Source of the DNA: CAIJXB01 sp964439595
GTDB taxonomy: Bacteria > Chlamydiota > Chlamydiia > Chlamydiales > Rhabdochlamydiaceae
Assembly: GCA_964439595.1 (NCBI GenBank)
Contig: CAYTOK010000020.1
Location: forward strand, 1 to 29,992
DNA length: 29,992 nucleotides
Reading direction: 5' to 3'
The position numbers and the translations under genes are program-made. Of this stretch, positions 7,592 to 15,437 are shown one piece after another (the stretch's first letter is position 1; each line of letters starts with the position of its first letter). The notes below the pieces were generated by a model, which searched no databases, was not told the origin of the DNA, and saw only the letters and a program-made list of their open reading frames with translations.

Positions 7592-8363
7592 TTGACACCT
7601 TTGTTTTATCTTTGAAATGTTTAGTTGCAAACGCATCCATTGCTTCATAAAGAAATTCGGGTAATTTTGGATGATAAGCTGAATAGCATTCTCTTTGCTC
7701 TAAGATATGATCACGAAGTTTTAAGAAAATTTCTTTCGTTACCACATGAAACTCAGCCATCAAGTCGTAGTTCCATTGAATGAGTTTCTGAACTTCTTTT
7801 GAGGCAGGATCGAGCCCCTGTTCGACCGCTTTTACAAACTCTCTCATCAATTTATTGGAGTGGTCTGTTATCTCATCTACTTTCTCTTCGGAGAGGGTTT
7901 CGATTTTTTTCTTTGCTTTTTCAACCGCTTCTTTTCCAATCTGCTGCATCTGCATATCTTCGATGTCTTTGACCAAATTTTGGTAAGAGCAGAATTTTTC
8001 GAGTCTTTCCTTCTGATTCATATTGCAATTCTTATATTGAGGAAGGATCGTGTCGATAGAGGCCGTATGACGTTGCAGCTTTTTGATCTCTTTGGCTAAC
8101 GCTTGTTTTCTTGCTGTCAAAGCAGCTGTCGCTGCTAGAAGAATGTTTTTTGAGCCAAAAATTTCTTTGATTTTAGGCAGGCTAAACCCGACCTTTTTAA
8201 AGAAAACAATTTCCATAAGCCGCATGCAGTCTTGATCGCTATAGATGCGTTTCCCATTTGCCATACGGATTGAAGGCTCTAGCAAGCCAATCTGATCGTA
8301 GTGCCTTAGGGTACGAACAGTCACTCGAGCCTTTTTAGCAAGCGATGTAATGCTATGTTCCAT
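7584..8363 (-). CDS. MerR-family transcriptional regulator with TipAS-like C-terminal domain
   Basis: The start is the ATG at 8363 (259 residues), with TTGGAA 7 bases upstream; a longer frame would need TTG at 8369. The N-terminus is a classic MerR DNA-binding domain: 'ITSLAKKARVTVRTLRHYD', 'GLLEPSIRMANGKRIYSDQD', 'RLMEIVFFKKVGFSLPKIKEI'. A long coiled-coil linker follows, and the last ~110 residues ('SNKLMREFVKAVEQGLDP ... KLIQWNYDLMAEF ... YSAYHPKLPEFLYEAMDAF') fit the helical antibiotic-binding TipAS fold. TipA/Mta-type regulators bind drugs or other hydrophobic ligands and activate a neighbouring gene by twisting a long-spacer promoter. It is the first gene of the operon with the hydrolase and DUF6483-like genes, so it probably autoregulates all three. 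The ligand is unknown. Confidence 0.88.
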   Translation of the reverse strand: MEHSITSLAKKARVTVRTLRHYDQIGLLEPSIRMANGKRIYSDQDCMRLMEIVFFKKVGFSLPKIKEIFGSKNILLAATAALTARKQALAKEIKKLQRHTASIDTILPQYKNCNMNQKERLEKFCSYQNLVKDIEDMQMQQIGKEAVEKAKKKIETLSEEKVDEITDHSNKLMREFVKAVEQGLDPASKEVQKLIQWNYDLMAEFHVVTKEIFLKLRDHILEQRECYSAYHPKLPEFLYEAMDAFATKHFKDKTKVSND

Positions 8364-8392
8364 AAACAAATTCCAATCTAAAATAAGCTACC

Positions 8393-8423
8393 AGTATACA
8401 GGATTACGTAACGTCAACTACAA
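8393..8423 (-). promoter_or_regulatory. Candidate MerR-type long-spacer promoter/operator of the island operon
   Basis: On the minus strand TTGTAG (8423-8418) and TATACT (8398-8393) are separated by 19 bases, the over-long spacing typical of MerR-controlled promoters. The spacer contains the 8-bp palindrome TTACGTAA within TTGACGTTACGTAATCC. The -35 box is weak. The ATG of the regulator lies about 30 bases downstream. Confidence 0.4.
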
Positions 8424-8461
8424 CGAAAATATCAGCAAACATCAGAAAAGGCAGAAATGAT

Positions 8462-8713
8462 TCAGCTCAATGAGATAAGTAAATTTTTACTTTGACGAAT
8501 GAGAGCTGTGATTTCGAGATGATGAGTTTTTGCCCGCTTAGTATGCCCACCATGCCGTAATGCGGCTCCACGGGAACGTTCTTCCCTTCCTTTGTGATGG
8601 GTCCTTTTGAAGTTCCACCATGCATATGACAAGTGCCTCTTCCACGAACTGATATTGCCATCCTTTTTCGGATACTTGCGAATGCATCGGATGTTGTCTG
8701 AATTTTTAGCCAT
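8462..8713 (-). pseudogene. HGGxSTG-type small protein gene with two compensating frameshifts
   Basis: An ATG at 8713 with AAGG 8 bases upstream opens an 84-codon frame starting 'MAKNSDNIRCIRKYPKKD' and ending 'AALRHGGHTKRAKT ... LIRQSKNLL'. These fit the two ends of the small HGGxSTG proteins often seen near phage genes ('NALKHGxYTxEA...'). The middle of the family signature, 'GTCHMHGGTSKGPITKEGK', is not in this frame but in the +1 frame, at about 8645-8577. So one indel near 8655-8645 shifts the frame and a second near 8575 restores it. As read, the protein loses its core motif. The function of the family is unknown to me. Confidence 0.55.
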
Positions 8714-8751
8714 AAATTTTACCTTAAGAGAGTGATTATAGATTATTTGGA

Positions 8752-8790
8752 ATAAAAGGGAATCGGACAATTAATCCGTAGTTCCGATTC
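8752..8790 (-). terminator. Hairpin with T-rich tail upstream of the HGGxSTG remnant
   Basis: GAATCGGA and TCCGATTC form a perfect 8-bp stem (8783-8790 with 8760-8767) with a 15-base loop. On the minus strand it is followed by CCCTTTTATT. It may end a transcript from the right end of the island, or act as an operator. Confidence 0.35.
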
Positions 8791-8832
8791 GTATTTCTCC
8801 TAAGGAATTGTACGAAGCACGAACGAAATATA

Positions 8833-8860
8833 CGCTTTTTACGCAATTTTTCCGCATTGA
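8833..8860 (-). repeat. Inverted-orientation TGCG phased repeat near island right end
   Basis: Read on the minus strand, this stretch holds TGCGGAAAAAT followed after 11 bases by TGCGTAAAAAG. These are the same two half-units as in the 5142 and 8941 copies, in swapped order and with the same 11-base phase. Confidence 0.45.
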
Positions 8861-8940
8861 AGGGAAAAGTTGATAGCAAAAAGGCTTGTTTGAAACCAAG
8901 AAAGTTTGAAAGCAAAGTTGTTCTGATTGATTCAGACCAT

Positions 8941-8961
8941 TTGCGTAAAAAATGCGGAAAT
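8941..8961 (+). repeat. Right copy of the 21-bp island-end repeat
   Basis: This copy is identical to 5142-5162 and lies ~80 bases inside attR. Apart from the three TGCG repeats and the hairpin at 8752-8790, I see nothing that I can support as a gene between 8714 and 9040. Confidence 0.55.
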
Positions 8962-9040
8962 TGAGACTTTTGATAAGATTGTTGCATGATGACTCCTAGC
9001 GTTAAAAAACGTTCAGAGTCTATGCGTAGAATGCTTTAAA

Positions 9041-9119
<79 letters not shown>

Positions 9120-9164
9120 ACACTAAAGCTCAAAACTGTAAAGCTCTTCTGATTTTTTCACAAG

Positions 9165-11120
9165 TCATTTCTGCAAAAAACGTTTATTTTTACTATATTT
9201 TTGTAAAAGAGCCATATCTTTGACTATATTGGTTGCCTCTACAAGCTGCAAATCCTCTACGCCAAAGTTAAGAGAAGGGCTCCATTTCTCTTCTGAAGAT
9301 GGAATTTCATTTTTTAAAAACCGAAGAAAATAAAGAAAATTTTTATCGTGATTTACCCGATATTCGCTATTTGTCTTTAAAAGAGGAAGAACCTCTGTCC
9401 AAAAAGAAAATTTTTTCTGCAAATTGGGAATGTAATTTTTTTTAAGCCAGGCCTTACTGCGTAAGTCTACATCTGCCAAAGGATCTACAAATGCATCAGG
9501 AACCTGATCATTTTTTAAAGCATACGGAAGGTACTTTTCTCCTATGTTAAAAGGAGAATACTTGGTTGGGACAACAATATCTGCTTTTACCCCTTCAATC
9601 TGTGTAGACTTACCAGAAACAGTATAATATTTACCCACTGTGACTTTAAAATACGTCGAAGAGCCTTCTTCTGTTACTGTTTGATACTGAATAGTCCCCT
9701 TACCATACGTTCTTTCATCCCCCACAACTAAAGCAAGGCCATAATCTTGCAAAGCCTGAGCTACGATTTCAGTAGCGGAAGCTGAGGCTTTGGAAGTTAA
9801 TAAAACAAGAGGGCCCTCATAAAAAATTTTGCCATCCAGCTCTCGCAAATAACGCATTTGCCCTTCAGCATACTTAGAAATAACAATTACGCCACTAGAT
9901 ACAAATAATCCAGCCATTTTTACTGCCTGACTTAAAAACCCTCCGGAATTCCCTCTCATATCCACAACAAGTCCGTGAAGTTTTCCTAAAGAGCGAAGCC
10001 CTCGCAAAGCTTCTTTCATATCCTTTTCGCAACTACGCCCATCACTACTTTCATAAAAAGATGGTACTTCCACAACACCTATCACTCCGTCTCCATAAGG
10101 AATAGCTCCAAAGCGTAGCAATTCCTGGGCAATAACAATTTTCTCTCTGACTAATCCCAAGGAAATAATTTCTCCGTTTTTTTTCTGGAGAGTCAAAAGT
10201 ACCCTCTTTCCCCGATCGCCCTTAAGCCAATTCATAGCTTCTAAATAAGAGTCCTCTAAAACAGGGTGCCCATCGATAGCTAGAATAAGGTCTCCAGAAG
10301 TCACCATGCCACTTTTATCAGCAGGCCCCCCTTGAATTACGGATTTTACAACTACCCCCCCTACTCCCTCTTTTAAAACAACGCCCACACCTTCGAACTG
10401 TTTTTCTAAACTGGTTCTCAAATCACTAGCCTCTTCAGGAGTAAAAAAAGAAGAATGAGCATCTAGACTTTTGGCAAAAGCTTTTAAAACATGCATAGCC
10501 AAAAAATGCTCCTTATCAGAAGAGAGGTAGGGCTCCTCAATTCTTCTTATTCGCCTTTCACAAAGAGCTAAAATATCTTGCTGATCCCTCTCAGACAAAA
10601 CTTCCATTCCTATTTGCTGCTTTTCCATATAAAGCATATGGAGTAACTGTTTTTTTATTCTCTCATGCAATAAATCCTCTGTTTTAGCATAGGAAAGAAC
10701 CCCCTCATCAAAAAAAAGATCTGAATTTCTTTGAATAGCGAGCTCTTCTTGTATTTTTTTGCGATATTCTCTAGCACGTAAAATAGCAGCTCGAATTACG
10801 CGAGCTGCTTGTTCATAAAAAAAATAATCACCGTGCTGGTGGCCTATAACAACTTGGTGCAGAAATTCTTCTTTCATATTCCAAAAAGGAGAAGCTTCTC
10901 CTTCTAATAAATATACTTTATAAGGATCAAATTGATCCAAGAACAACTTAAAACTCCTTTTCGCTAACATAGGAGAAAAGGATTTATATTCGACATGATA
11001 TGAGAGCATTTCCTCAATAGATGTATGGATGTTTTTTTTGGAGAGCTGAAATGACTGGCTTACCCCAAACAAGCAAGCTCCAGAAAAAAAAGACACTACA
11101 AATAAAAAATATTTCATCAT
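9165..11120 (-). CDS. tsp: Tail-specific (C-terminal processing) protease, S41 family
   Basis: A 651-residue periplasmic protease with an N-terminal signal sequence (residues 1-22, 'FLFVVSFFSGACLFG'). A long helical N-terminal domain follows. The PDZ domain starts near residue 235 ('FEGVGVVLKEGVGGVVVKSV ... GGPADKSGM ... GDLILAIDG'). The catalytic domain contains 'GLVVDMRGNSGGFL', the nucleophile in 'SKASASATEI' (Ser448) and the general base in 'TYGKGTIQ' (Lys474), the Ser/Lys dyad of Prc/Tsp enzymes. In Chlamydia the homologue (CT441) also sits beside the rpsL-rpsG-fusA block. Tsp proteases process or degrade periplasmic proteins by their C-termini. Two adjacent ATGs (11120, 11117) are possible starts. 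It is transcribed away from rpsL and is followed by tRNA-Phe without an obvious terminator. Confidence 0.93.
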   Translation of the reverse strand: MMKYFLFVVSFFSGACLFGVSQSFQLSKKNIHTSIEEMLSYHVEYKSFSPMLAKRSFKLFLDQFDPYKVYLLEGEASPFWNMKEEFLHQVVIGHQHGDYFFYEQAARVIRAAILRAREYRKKIQEELAIQRNSDLFFDEGVLSYAKTEDLLHERIKKQLLHMLYMEKQQIGMEVLSERDQQDILALCERRIRRIEEPYLSSDKEHFLAMHVLKAFAKSLDAHSSFFTPEEASDLRTSLEKQFEGVGVVLKEGVGGVVVKSVIQGGPADKSGMVTSGDLILAIDGHPVLEDSYLEAMNWLKGDRGKRVLLTLQKKNGEIISLGLVREKIVIAQELLRFGAIPYGDGVIGVVEVPSFYESSDGRSCEKDMKEALRGLRSLGKLHGLVVDMRGNSGGFLSQAVKMAGLFVSSGVIVISKYAEGQMRYLRELDGKIFYEGPLVLLTSKASASATEIVAQALQDYGLALVVGDERTYGKGTIQYQTVTEEGSSTYFKVTVGKYYTVSGKSTQIEGVKADIVVPTKYSPFNIGEKYLPYALKNDQVPDAFVDPLADVDLRSKAWLKKNYIPNLQKKFSFWTEVLPLLKTNSEYRVNHDKNFLYFLRFLKNEIPSSEEKWSPSLNFGVEDLQLVEATNIVKDMALLQKYSKNKRFLQK

Positions 11121-11365
11121 ATAAAAAGCTAATTCCTTTCTTGCCTAGACTAAATCTTTCTTATTCCTCTAAAAAAGATAAAATGCCAGAAATTTGTATG
11201 AATTTTGAGAATATTTACTAAAAAATCTAAAACTTTACCGTCTTAACTACGCCACAAAAGCATGGCCACAAATAAAATAAATACTATCCGAGCGAAAACT
11301 CGAAAACTTTAAAAAAAAACCCATCAAGTTTCTGCTAATTTCCACAGCAAAAAAGCGAAATGGTT

Positions 11366-11395
11366 TTGCAAATAATTCTACAATCCAGTTATAGT
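11366..11395 (+). promoter_or_regulatory. Candidate promoter of the str operon (rpsL-rpsG-fusA-rpsJ)
   Basis: TTGCAA (11366-11371) and TATAGT (11390-11395) are 18 bases apart, about 50 bases before the rpsL ATG. They fit a sigma70/sigma66-type promoter. A clear AAGGAG lies 10 bases before the start codon. The rest of the 323-base divergent tsp/rpsL spacer (11121-11443) is AT-rich, and I see no gene in it. Confidence 0.45.
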
Positions 11396-11443
11396 TTCCT
11401 TATCGCGTAATTTAAAAAAAGTTTTTCAAGGAGAAAGGCTAAG

Positions 11444-11815
11444 ATGCCTACAATTAATCAACTCGTTCGAAAAGGCCGTATCAACAAGGTACGAGCAAAG
11501 AAATCACCTGCTCTACAAAGATGTCCTCAAAAAAGAGGGGTTTGTTTACAGGTAAAAACAAAAACACCTAAAAAGCCGAACTCTGCTCTTAGAAAAGTAG
11601 CTTGGATTCGTCTTTCTAACGGTCAAGAAGTTATTGCATACATCGGCGGAGAAGGCCATAACCTCCAAGAGCACAGCATTGTTCTCGTAAGAGGCGGAAG
11701 AGTAAAAGACCTTCCAGGGGTAAGATATCACATCGTTAGGGGTGCTCTTGACTGTGCTGCTGTTAAAGACAGAAAAAAATCCAGATCCAAGTATGGGGCA
11801 AAACGTCCTAAGTAA
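11444..11815 (+). CDS. rpsL: 30S ribosomal protein S12
   Basis: The 123-residue protein has the full-length S12 pattern: 'PTINQLVRKGR' at the N-terminus, 'KTPKKPNSALRKVA' around residue 42 (the lysine changed in streptomycin resistance elsewhere is present as Lys) and 'GGRVKDLPGVRYHIVRG' with the PGVRY site. It ends in the usual basic tail 'KKSRSKYGAKRPK'. S12 sits at the decoding centre of the small subunit. It is the first gene of the str operon, with the Shine-Dalgarno AAGGAG, and is separated from rpsG by 167 bases containing a stable hairpin. Confidence 0.98.
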   Translation: MPTINQLVRKGRINKVRAKKSPALQRCPQKRGVCLQVKTKTPKKPNSALRKVAWIRLSNGQEVIAYIGGEGHNLQEHSIVLVRGGRVKDLPGVRYHIVRGALDCAAVKDRKKSRSKYGAKRPK

Positions 11816-11819
11816 TATT

Positions 11820-11850
11820 AGGATACCTTCCATAATGAATAGGGTATCCT
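11820..11850 (+). promoter_or_regulatory. Hairpin between rpsL and rpsG
   Basis: AGGATACC (11820-11827) pairs perfectly with GGTATCCT (11843-11850) around a 15-base loop, 4 bases after the rpsL stop. No T-run follows, so it is not a standard intrinsic terminator. An RNA-processing site, mRNA-stabilising element or attenuator between the two ribosomal genes is possible. Confidence 0.45.
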
Positions 11851-11982
11851 GATTCGCGATTCTTTCTGCACACCTAATCGCCTGCAGAGACAATCTCGGA
11901 TCGGTTTTTTGTACACACTAAACAAAAAGCCAAGTAAATAGCCTTTGGATCAATACAGAAAAAAATTTTAGGAGACTACAAA

Positions 11983-12456
11983 ATGTCAAGAAGAAGAGGC
12001 GCCGTAAAAAGGCAGATCGATCCCGATCCGATATATAAAAGTATAGTACTCGCTAAATTCATTAACAAATTAATGTACGGCGGCAAAAAATCCACAGCTA
12101 GTAAAATCGTATATAATGCACTAGATAAGCTAGCTAAACGTGTTAAATCAGAAAATCCTTTAGAAGCATTTGAGCAAGCTCTTGAAAATGCAAAGCCTGC
12201 TTTGGAAGTAAAATCCAGAAGAATTGGGGGAGCTACCTACCAAGTCCCTATGGAAATCCCTTCTGACAGAAGAATTGCTATGGCAATGCAATGGATCATT
12301 AAATTCTCAAGAGACAAAGCTGGTCGCTCCATGGAAGATGGCCTCGCTGCTGAACTAGCTGACTGCTTCCAAAATCAAGGGTCTACCATTAAAAAGAAAG
12401 ACGATACACATAGAATGGCAGAAGCTAATCGAGCGTTTGCTCATTATAAATGGTAA
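11983..12456 (+). CDS. rpsG: 30S ribosomal protein S7
   Basis: The 157-residue protein is the usual bacterial S7 length. Conserved parts are 'MSRRRGAVKRQIDPDPIYKS' at the N-terminus, 'LVxKFINKLMYGGKK'-type sequence near residue 25 ('LAKFINKLMYGGKKS'), 'VKSRRIGGATYQVPMEI' and the C-terminal 'KKKDDTHRMAEANRAFAHYKW'-type end that binds 16S rRNA. S7 nucleates assembly of the 30S head. A Shine-Dalgarno TAGGAG precedes the ATG. It is followed after 15 bases by fusA in the same operon. Confidence 0.98.
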   Translation: MSRRRGAVKRQIDPDPIYKSIVLAKFINKLMYGGKKSTASKIVYNALDKLAKRVKSENPLEAFEQALENAKPALEVKSRRIGGATYQVPMEIPSDRRIAMAMQWIIKFSRDKAGRSMEDGLAAELADCFQNQGSTIKKKDDTHRMAEANRAFAHYKW

Positions 12457-12471
12457 CCTAAGGAGAAGGAT

Positions 12472-14562
12472 ATGAGCAAAAGAGCAGATACCGATAAGTT
12501 AGAAGACGTAAGAAATGTCGGCATTATGGCGCACATCGACGCTGGTAAAACGACTACAACTGAGCGTATTTTATTCTACTCAGGAAAATTACACCAAATC
12601 GGCGAAGTGCACGAAGGCGCAGCTACCATGGATTTCATGGAACAAGAAAAAGAAAGGGGTATTACAATCACCTCTGCAGCTACTACCGTGCACTGGGAAG
12701 GACAAAAGATCAACATTATCGACACCCCTGGACACGTAGACTTCACAATTGAAGTAGAGCGCTCTTTAAGAGTTCTCGATGGCGCCGTTGCGGTATTTGA
12801 CGCAGTCGCAGGAGTACAACCACAATCAGAAACAGTTTGGAAACAAGCCAACAAATACAATGTTCCTCGTATTGCTTTTATCAATAAGATGGACCGTATA
12901 GGGGCTGATTTTTTCAATGCAGTCCAAACAATGATCGACAAATTGGGAGCTAATGCTATTCCAGTGCAGTATCCTATTGGATCTGAATCCGAATTCAAAG
13001 GTATGGTTGATCTAGTTTCTATGAAAGCTTATCTCTTCCTTGATGAAACAATGGGAGCGAAGTATGACACAGTGGAAATTCCTGCAGACCTCTTAGATGC
13101 TTGTCAAAAATCACGACTCAAGCTACTAGAAGAGCTAGCTACTATGGATGAAGCTAACGAAGACTTTATGCTTAAAGTTTTAGAGGCCCCAGAAAGCATT
13201 ACAGAAAAAGAAATTCACGCAGCTATCCGTAAAGGCGTGGTTTCTAATAAATTTACTCCTGTTCTTTGTGGAACGGCTTTTAAAAACAAAGGAATTCAAC
13301 CTCTTTTAGATGCTATCGTAAGATGGATGCCTTCTCCCTTAGACCGTGGTACAATTAAAGGAATTAACATGTCTACCGACGCTCCTATGGAGATCGTGCC
13401 GGCAGATAATAGTCCACTTGCTGCTCTTGCCTTTAAAATCATGTCCGACCCTTATGTGGGAAGACTGACTTTTGTAAGGATTTATGCAGGAACGTTAACT
13501 AAGGGAAGCACCTTAATTAACACAACAAAAGATAAAAAAGAGCGCGTTTCCAGACTCTTAGAAATGCATGCAAATAAAAGAAATGACCGTGATGACTTCT
13601 TCACCGGGGATATCGCAGCCTGTATTGGACTTAAATATACAAGTACGGGAGATACCCTTTGTTCTGAAAACAACCCACTTCTCTTAGAGAAAATGGAGTT
13701 TCCAGAGCCTGTGATTTCTATGGCTATTGAGCCTAAATCTAAGGCCGACAGAGAAAAGCTTTCTATGGCTTTAAGCTCTCTTTCAGAAGAAGATCCCACT
13801 TTCCGAGTAAACACTAACGAGGAAACTGGACAAACCATTATAGCTGGAATGGGAGAGCTTCACTTAGAGATTCTAAGAGATCGTATGTTTCGAGAATTTT
13901 CTGTGGAAGCTAATGTAGGGAAACCAGAAGTTGCCTACAAAGAAACTATTACCGTAGCTAGCTCAACAGAGACAAAGTATGTCAAGCAGTCCGGAGGTCG
14001 CGGCCAGTACGCGCACGTTTGTCTGGAAATCGAACCTAATGAGATGGGCAAAGGAAATGAAATTGTCAGCAAAGTCGTTGGCGGTTCTATTCCTAAAGAA
14101 TACATCAATCCCACCATTAAAGGTATTGAAGAAGGAATCGCGACAGGTGTTCTTGCTGGATATCCTCTTGTCGATGTTAAGATTGCAATTACCTATGGTT
14201 CTTACCATGAAGTAGACTCCAGTGAAATGGCGTTTAAAATTTGCGGTTCTATGGCTTTAAAAGAAGCGGCTAAGAAAGGGAAACCTGTTCTCCTAGAACC
14301 AATTATGAAAGTCGAAGTGACAACCCCAGATCAATTTATGGGAGATGTCATTGGAGATGTCAATAGAAGACGAGGAAAGATCATGAACCAAAAAACGCAA
14401 AGAACGGACGTCATCATCGATGCTGAAGTTCCTCTTAGCGAAATGTTCGGATATTCTACTCAGCTACGTTCTTTAAGTTCTGGACGAGCTACCTATACGA
14501 TGGAACCGAGCCACTTTGAAAAAGTGCCGACTAAAATACAAGAAGAAATTTTAAAGAAATAA
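12472..14562 (+). CDS. fusA: Elongation factor G
   Basis: A 696-residue translational GTPase driving ribosomal translocation. G1 is 'AHIDAGKTTTTERIL' (residues ~20-34), the switch I region is 'ERGITITSAATTV', G3 is 'DTPGHVDF' and G4 is 'NKMDRIGADFF'. Domain II ('ALAFKIMSDPYVGRLTFVRI'), domain III ('LSEEDPTFRV'), domain IV ('SGGRGQYAHVCLEIEP') and domain V ('GDVIGDVNRRRGKI') follow in order with normal spacing. AAGGAGAAGG precedes the ATG. The gene lies between rpsG and rpsJ as in Chlamydia. Confidence 0.98.
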   Translation: MSKRADTDKLEDVRNVGIMAHIDAGKTTTTERILFYSGKLHQIGEVHEGAATMDFMEQEKERGITITSAATTVHWEGQKINIIDTPGHVDFTIEVERSLRVLDGAVAVFDAVAGVQPQSETVWKQANKYNVPRIAFINKMDRIGADFFNAVQTMIDKLGANAIPVQYPIGSESEFKGMVDLVSMKAYLFLDETMGAKYDTVEIPADLLDACQKSRLKLLEELATMDEANEDFMLKVLEAPESITEKEIHAAIRKGVVSNKFTPVLCGTAFKNKGIQPLLDAIVRWMPSPLDRGTIKGINMSTDAPMEIVPADNSPLAALAFKIMSDPYVGRLTFVRIYAGTLTKGSTLINTTKDKKERVSRLLEMHANKRNDRDDFFTGDIAACIGLKYTSTGDTLCSENNPLLLEKMEFPEPVISMAIEPKSKADREKLSMALSSLSEEDPTFRVNTNEETGQTIIAGMGELHLEILRDRMFREFSVEANVGKPEVAYKETITVASSTETKYVKQSGGRGQYAHVCLEIEPNEMGKGNEIVSKVVGGSIPKEYINPTIKGIEEGIATGVLAGYPLVDVKIAITYGSYHEVDSSEMAFKICGSMALKEAAKKGKPVLLEPIMKVEVTTPDQFMGDVIGDVNRRRGKIMNQKTQRTDVIIDAEVPLSEMFGYSTQLRSLSSGRATYTMEPSHFEKVPTKIQEEILKK

Positions 14563-14582
14563 CACTTTTAAGGAAACTATTT

Positions 14583-14903
14583 ATGGGAAAACAATCCAGA
14601 CAAAAAATTAGAATTCGCTTGAAAGGATATGATCAAAGAGTTCTCGATCGCTCCATTCAAGACATCGTAGAAACAGCAAAAAGAACGGGAGCTCGTATTG
14701 TAGGCCCCATTCCTTTACCAACAAAAATAGAAAAGGTTTGCGTTCTTAGATCTCCTCACGTGGATAAAAAATCCCGTGAGCAGTTTGAAACACGCACTCA
14801 TATTCGCATGTTAGATATCCTCAACCCAACACCAGATACCATTGATAAATTAAAGGTTCTTCCTGTTGCGGCCGGCGTCGACATTAAAATTAAAGTTGCG
14901 TAA
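14583..14903 (+). CDS. rpsJ: 30S ribosomal protein S10
   Basis: A 106-residue S10 with the conserved 'KIRIRLKGYDQRVLDRS' start, 'GARIVGPIPLPTK' and 'RSPHVDKKSREQFETRTH', ending 'DIKIKV'. S10 is part of the 30S head and also serves as NusE in transcription antitermination. Placement directly after fusA (20 bases) instead of at the head of the S10 operon matches the arrangement I recall for chlamydiae. AAGGAAA precedes the ATG. A strong intrinsic terminator follows. Confidence 0.97.
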   Translation: MGKQSRQKIRIRLKGYDQRVLDRSIQDIVETAKRTGARIVGPIPLPTKIEKVCVLRSPHVDKKSREQFETRTHIRMLDILNPTPDTIDKLKVLPVAAGVDIKIKVA

Positions 14904-14912
14904 AAAAGCTCT

Positions 14913-14946
14913 AAAAGACCGGATTAATCTCCGGTCTTTTTCTCTT
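14913..14946 (+). terminator. Intrinsic terminator of the str operon
   Basis: AAAAGACCGG (14913-14922) pairs perfectly with CCGGTCTTTT (14931-14940) around an 8-base loop and runs into TTTTTCTCTT. It lies 10 bases after the rpsJ stop. Confidence 0.9.
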
Positions 14947-15437
14947 AAACCTTCAGAATAAACCTGTCGAAAAATTTTAATTTCGCTGCACCACACCACT
15001 ACTCTCCATAAAAAAGCTCCTTTCAACCTATCTTAATAAAATTACATTAGCCATTTTTTTTATTTAAAAAATAAACAAATTTGCGCGCTATTAAGGATCC
15101 TGCAACCACTTACTCAAAATAAAGAATATAGATAAAGAAAACCTCAGTAAAATATTCAAATATCCTCTGCTATTTTTTTTTCCGATTCACACAAAACTGA
15201 GCGTTGATCTTTAAAAAAAATTTACAAAAAACAAGTTTTTAAATATAAAAAAATAAATATCGCAAAGAGGAGAGAATAAAGGATACTCCTTTCGGAAAGA
15301 TTTATATTAAAAAAAATAAATATAAATAAAAGATATCAATTTAATTGAAATAAACTACTTAAACTAGATAAAATCTTAAATTAATTAACTTAAATTACAT
15401 TTAATAATTTAACAACTCACAACTAAGGCGTCCTACC
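14947..15437. other. Very AT-rich intergenic spacer upstream of the kinase-like gene
   Basis: This ~490-base spacer holds no ORF, RNA or IS remnant that I can support. From about 15030 onward it is dominated by A/T runs (for example around 15225-15420). It resembles the AT-rich leaders of chlamydial effector or acquired genes and may bind nucleoid proteins. No convincing -35/-10 pair stands out among the many TATA-like strings. Confidence 0.5.

Noticed and set aside
7592..7648. Longer hydrolase starting at ATG 7648
   Set aside because: The extra 19 residues lie within the MerR coding region and hide the signal peptide. ATG 7591 has a good Shine-Dalgarno.
8736..8987. Minus-strand ORF of 83 codons in the island right end
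   Set aside because: It runs across the TGCG repeats and a hairpin, has no recognisable pattern or good Shine-Dalgarno, and looks like chance.
12515..14215. Several ORFs of 60-140 codons on both strands within fusA
   Set aside because: They are shadows of the EF-G frame, with no independent start signals or domains.
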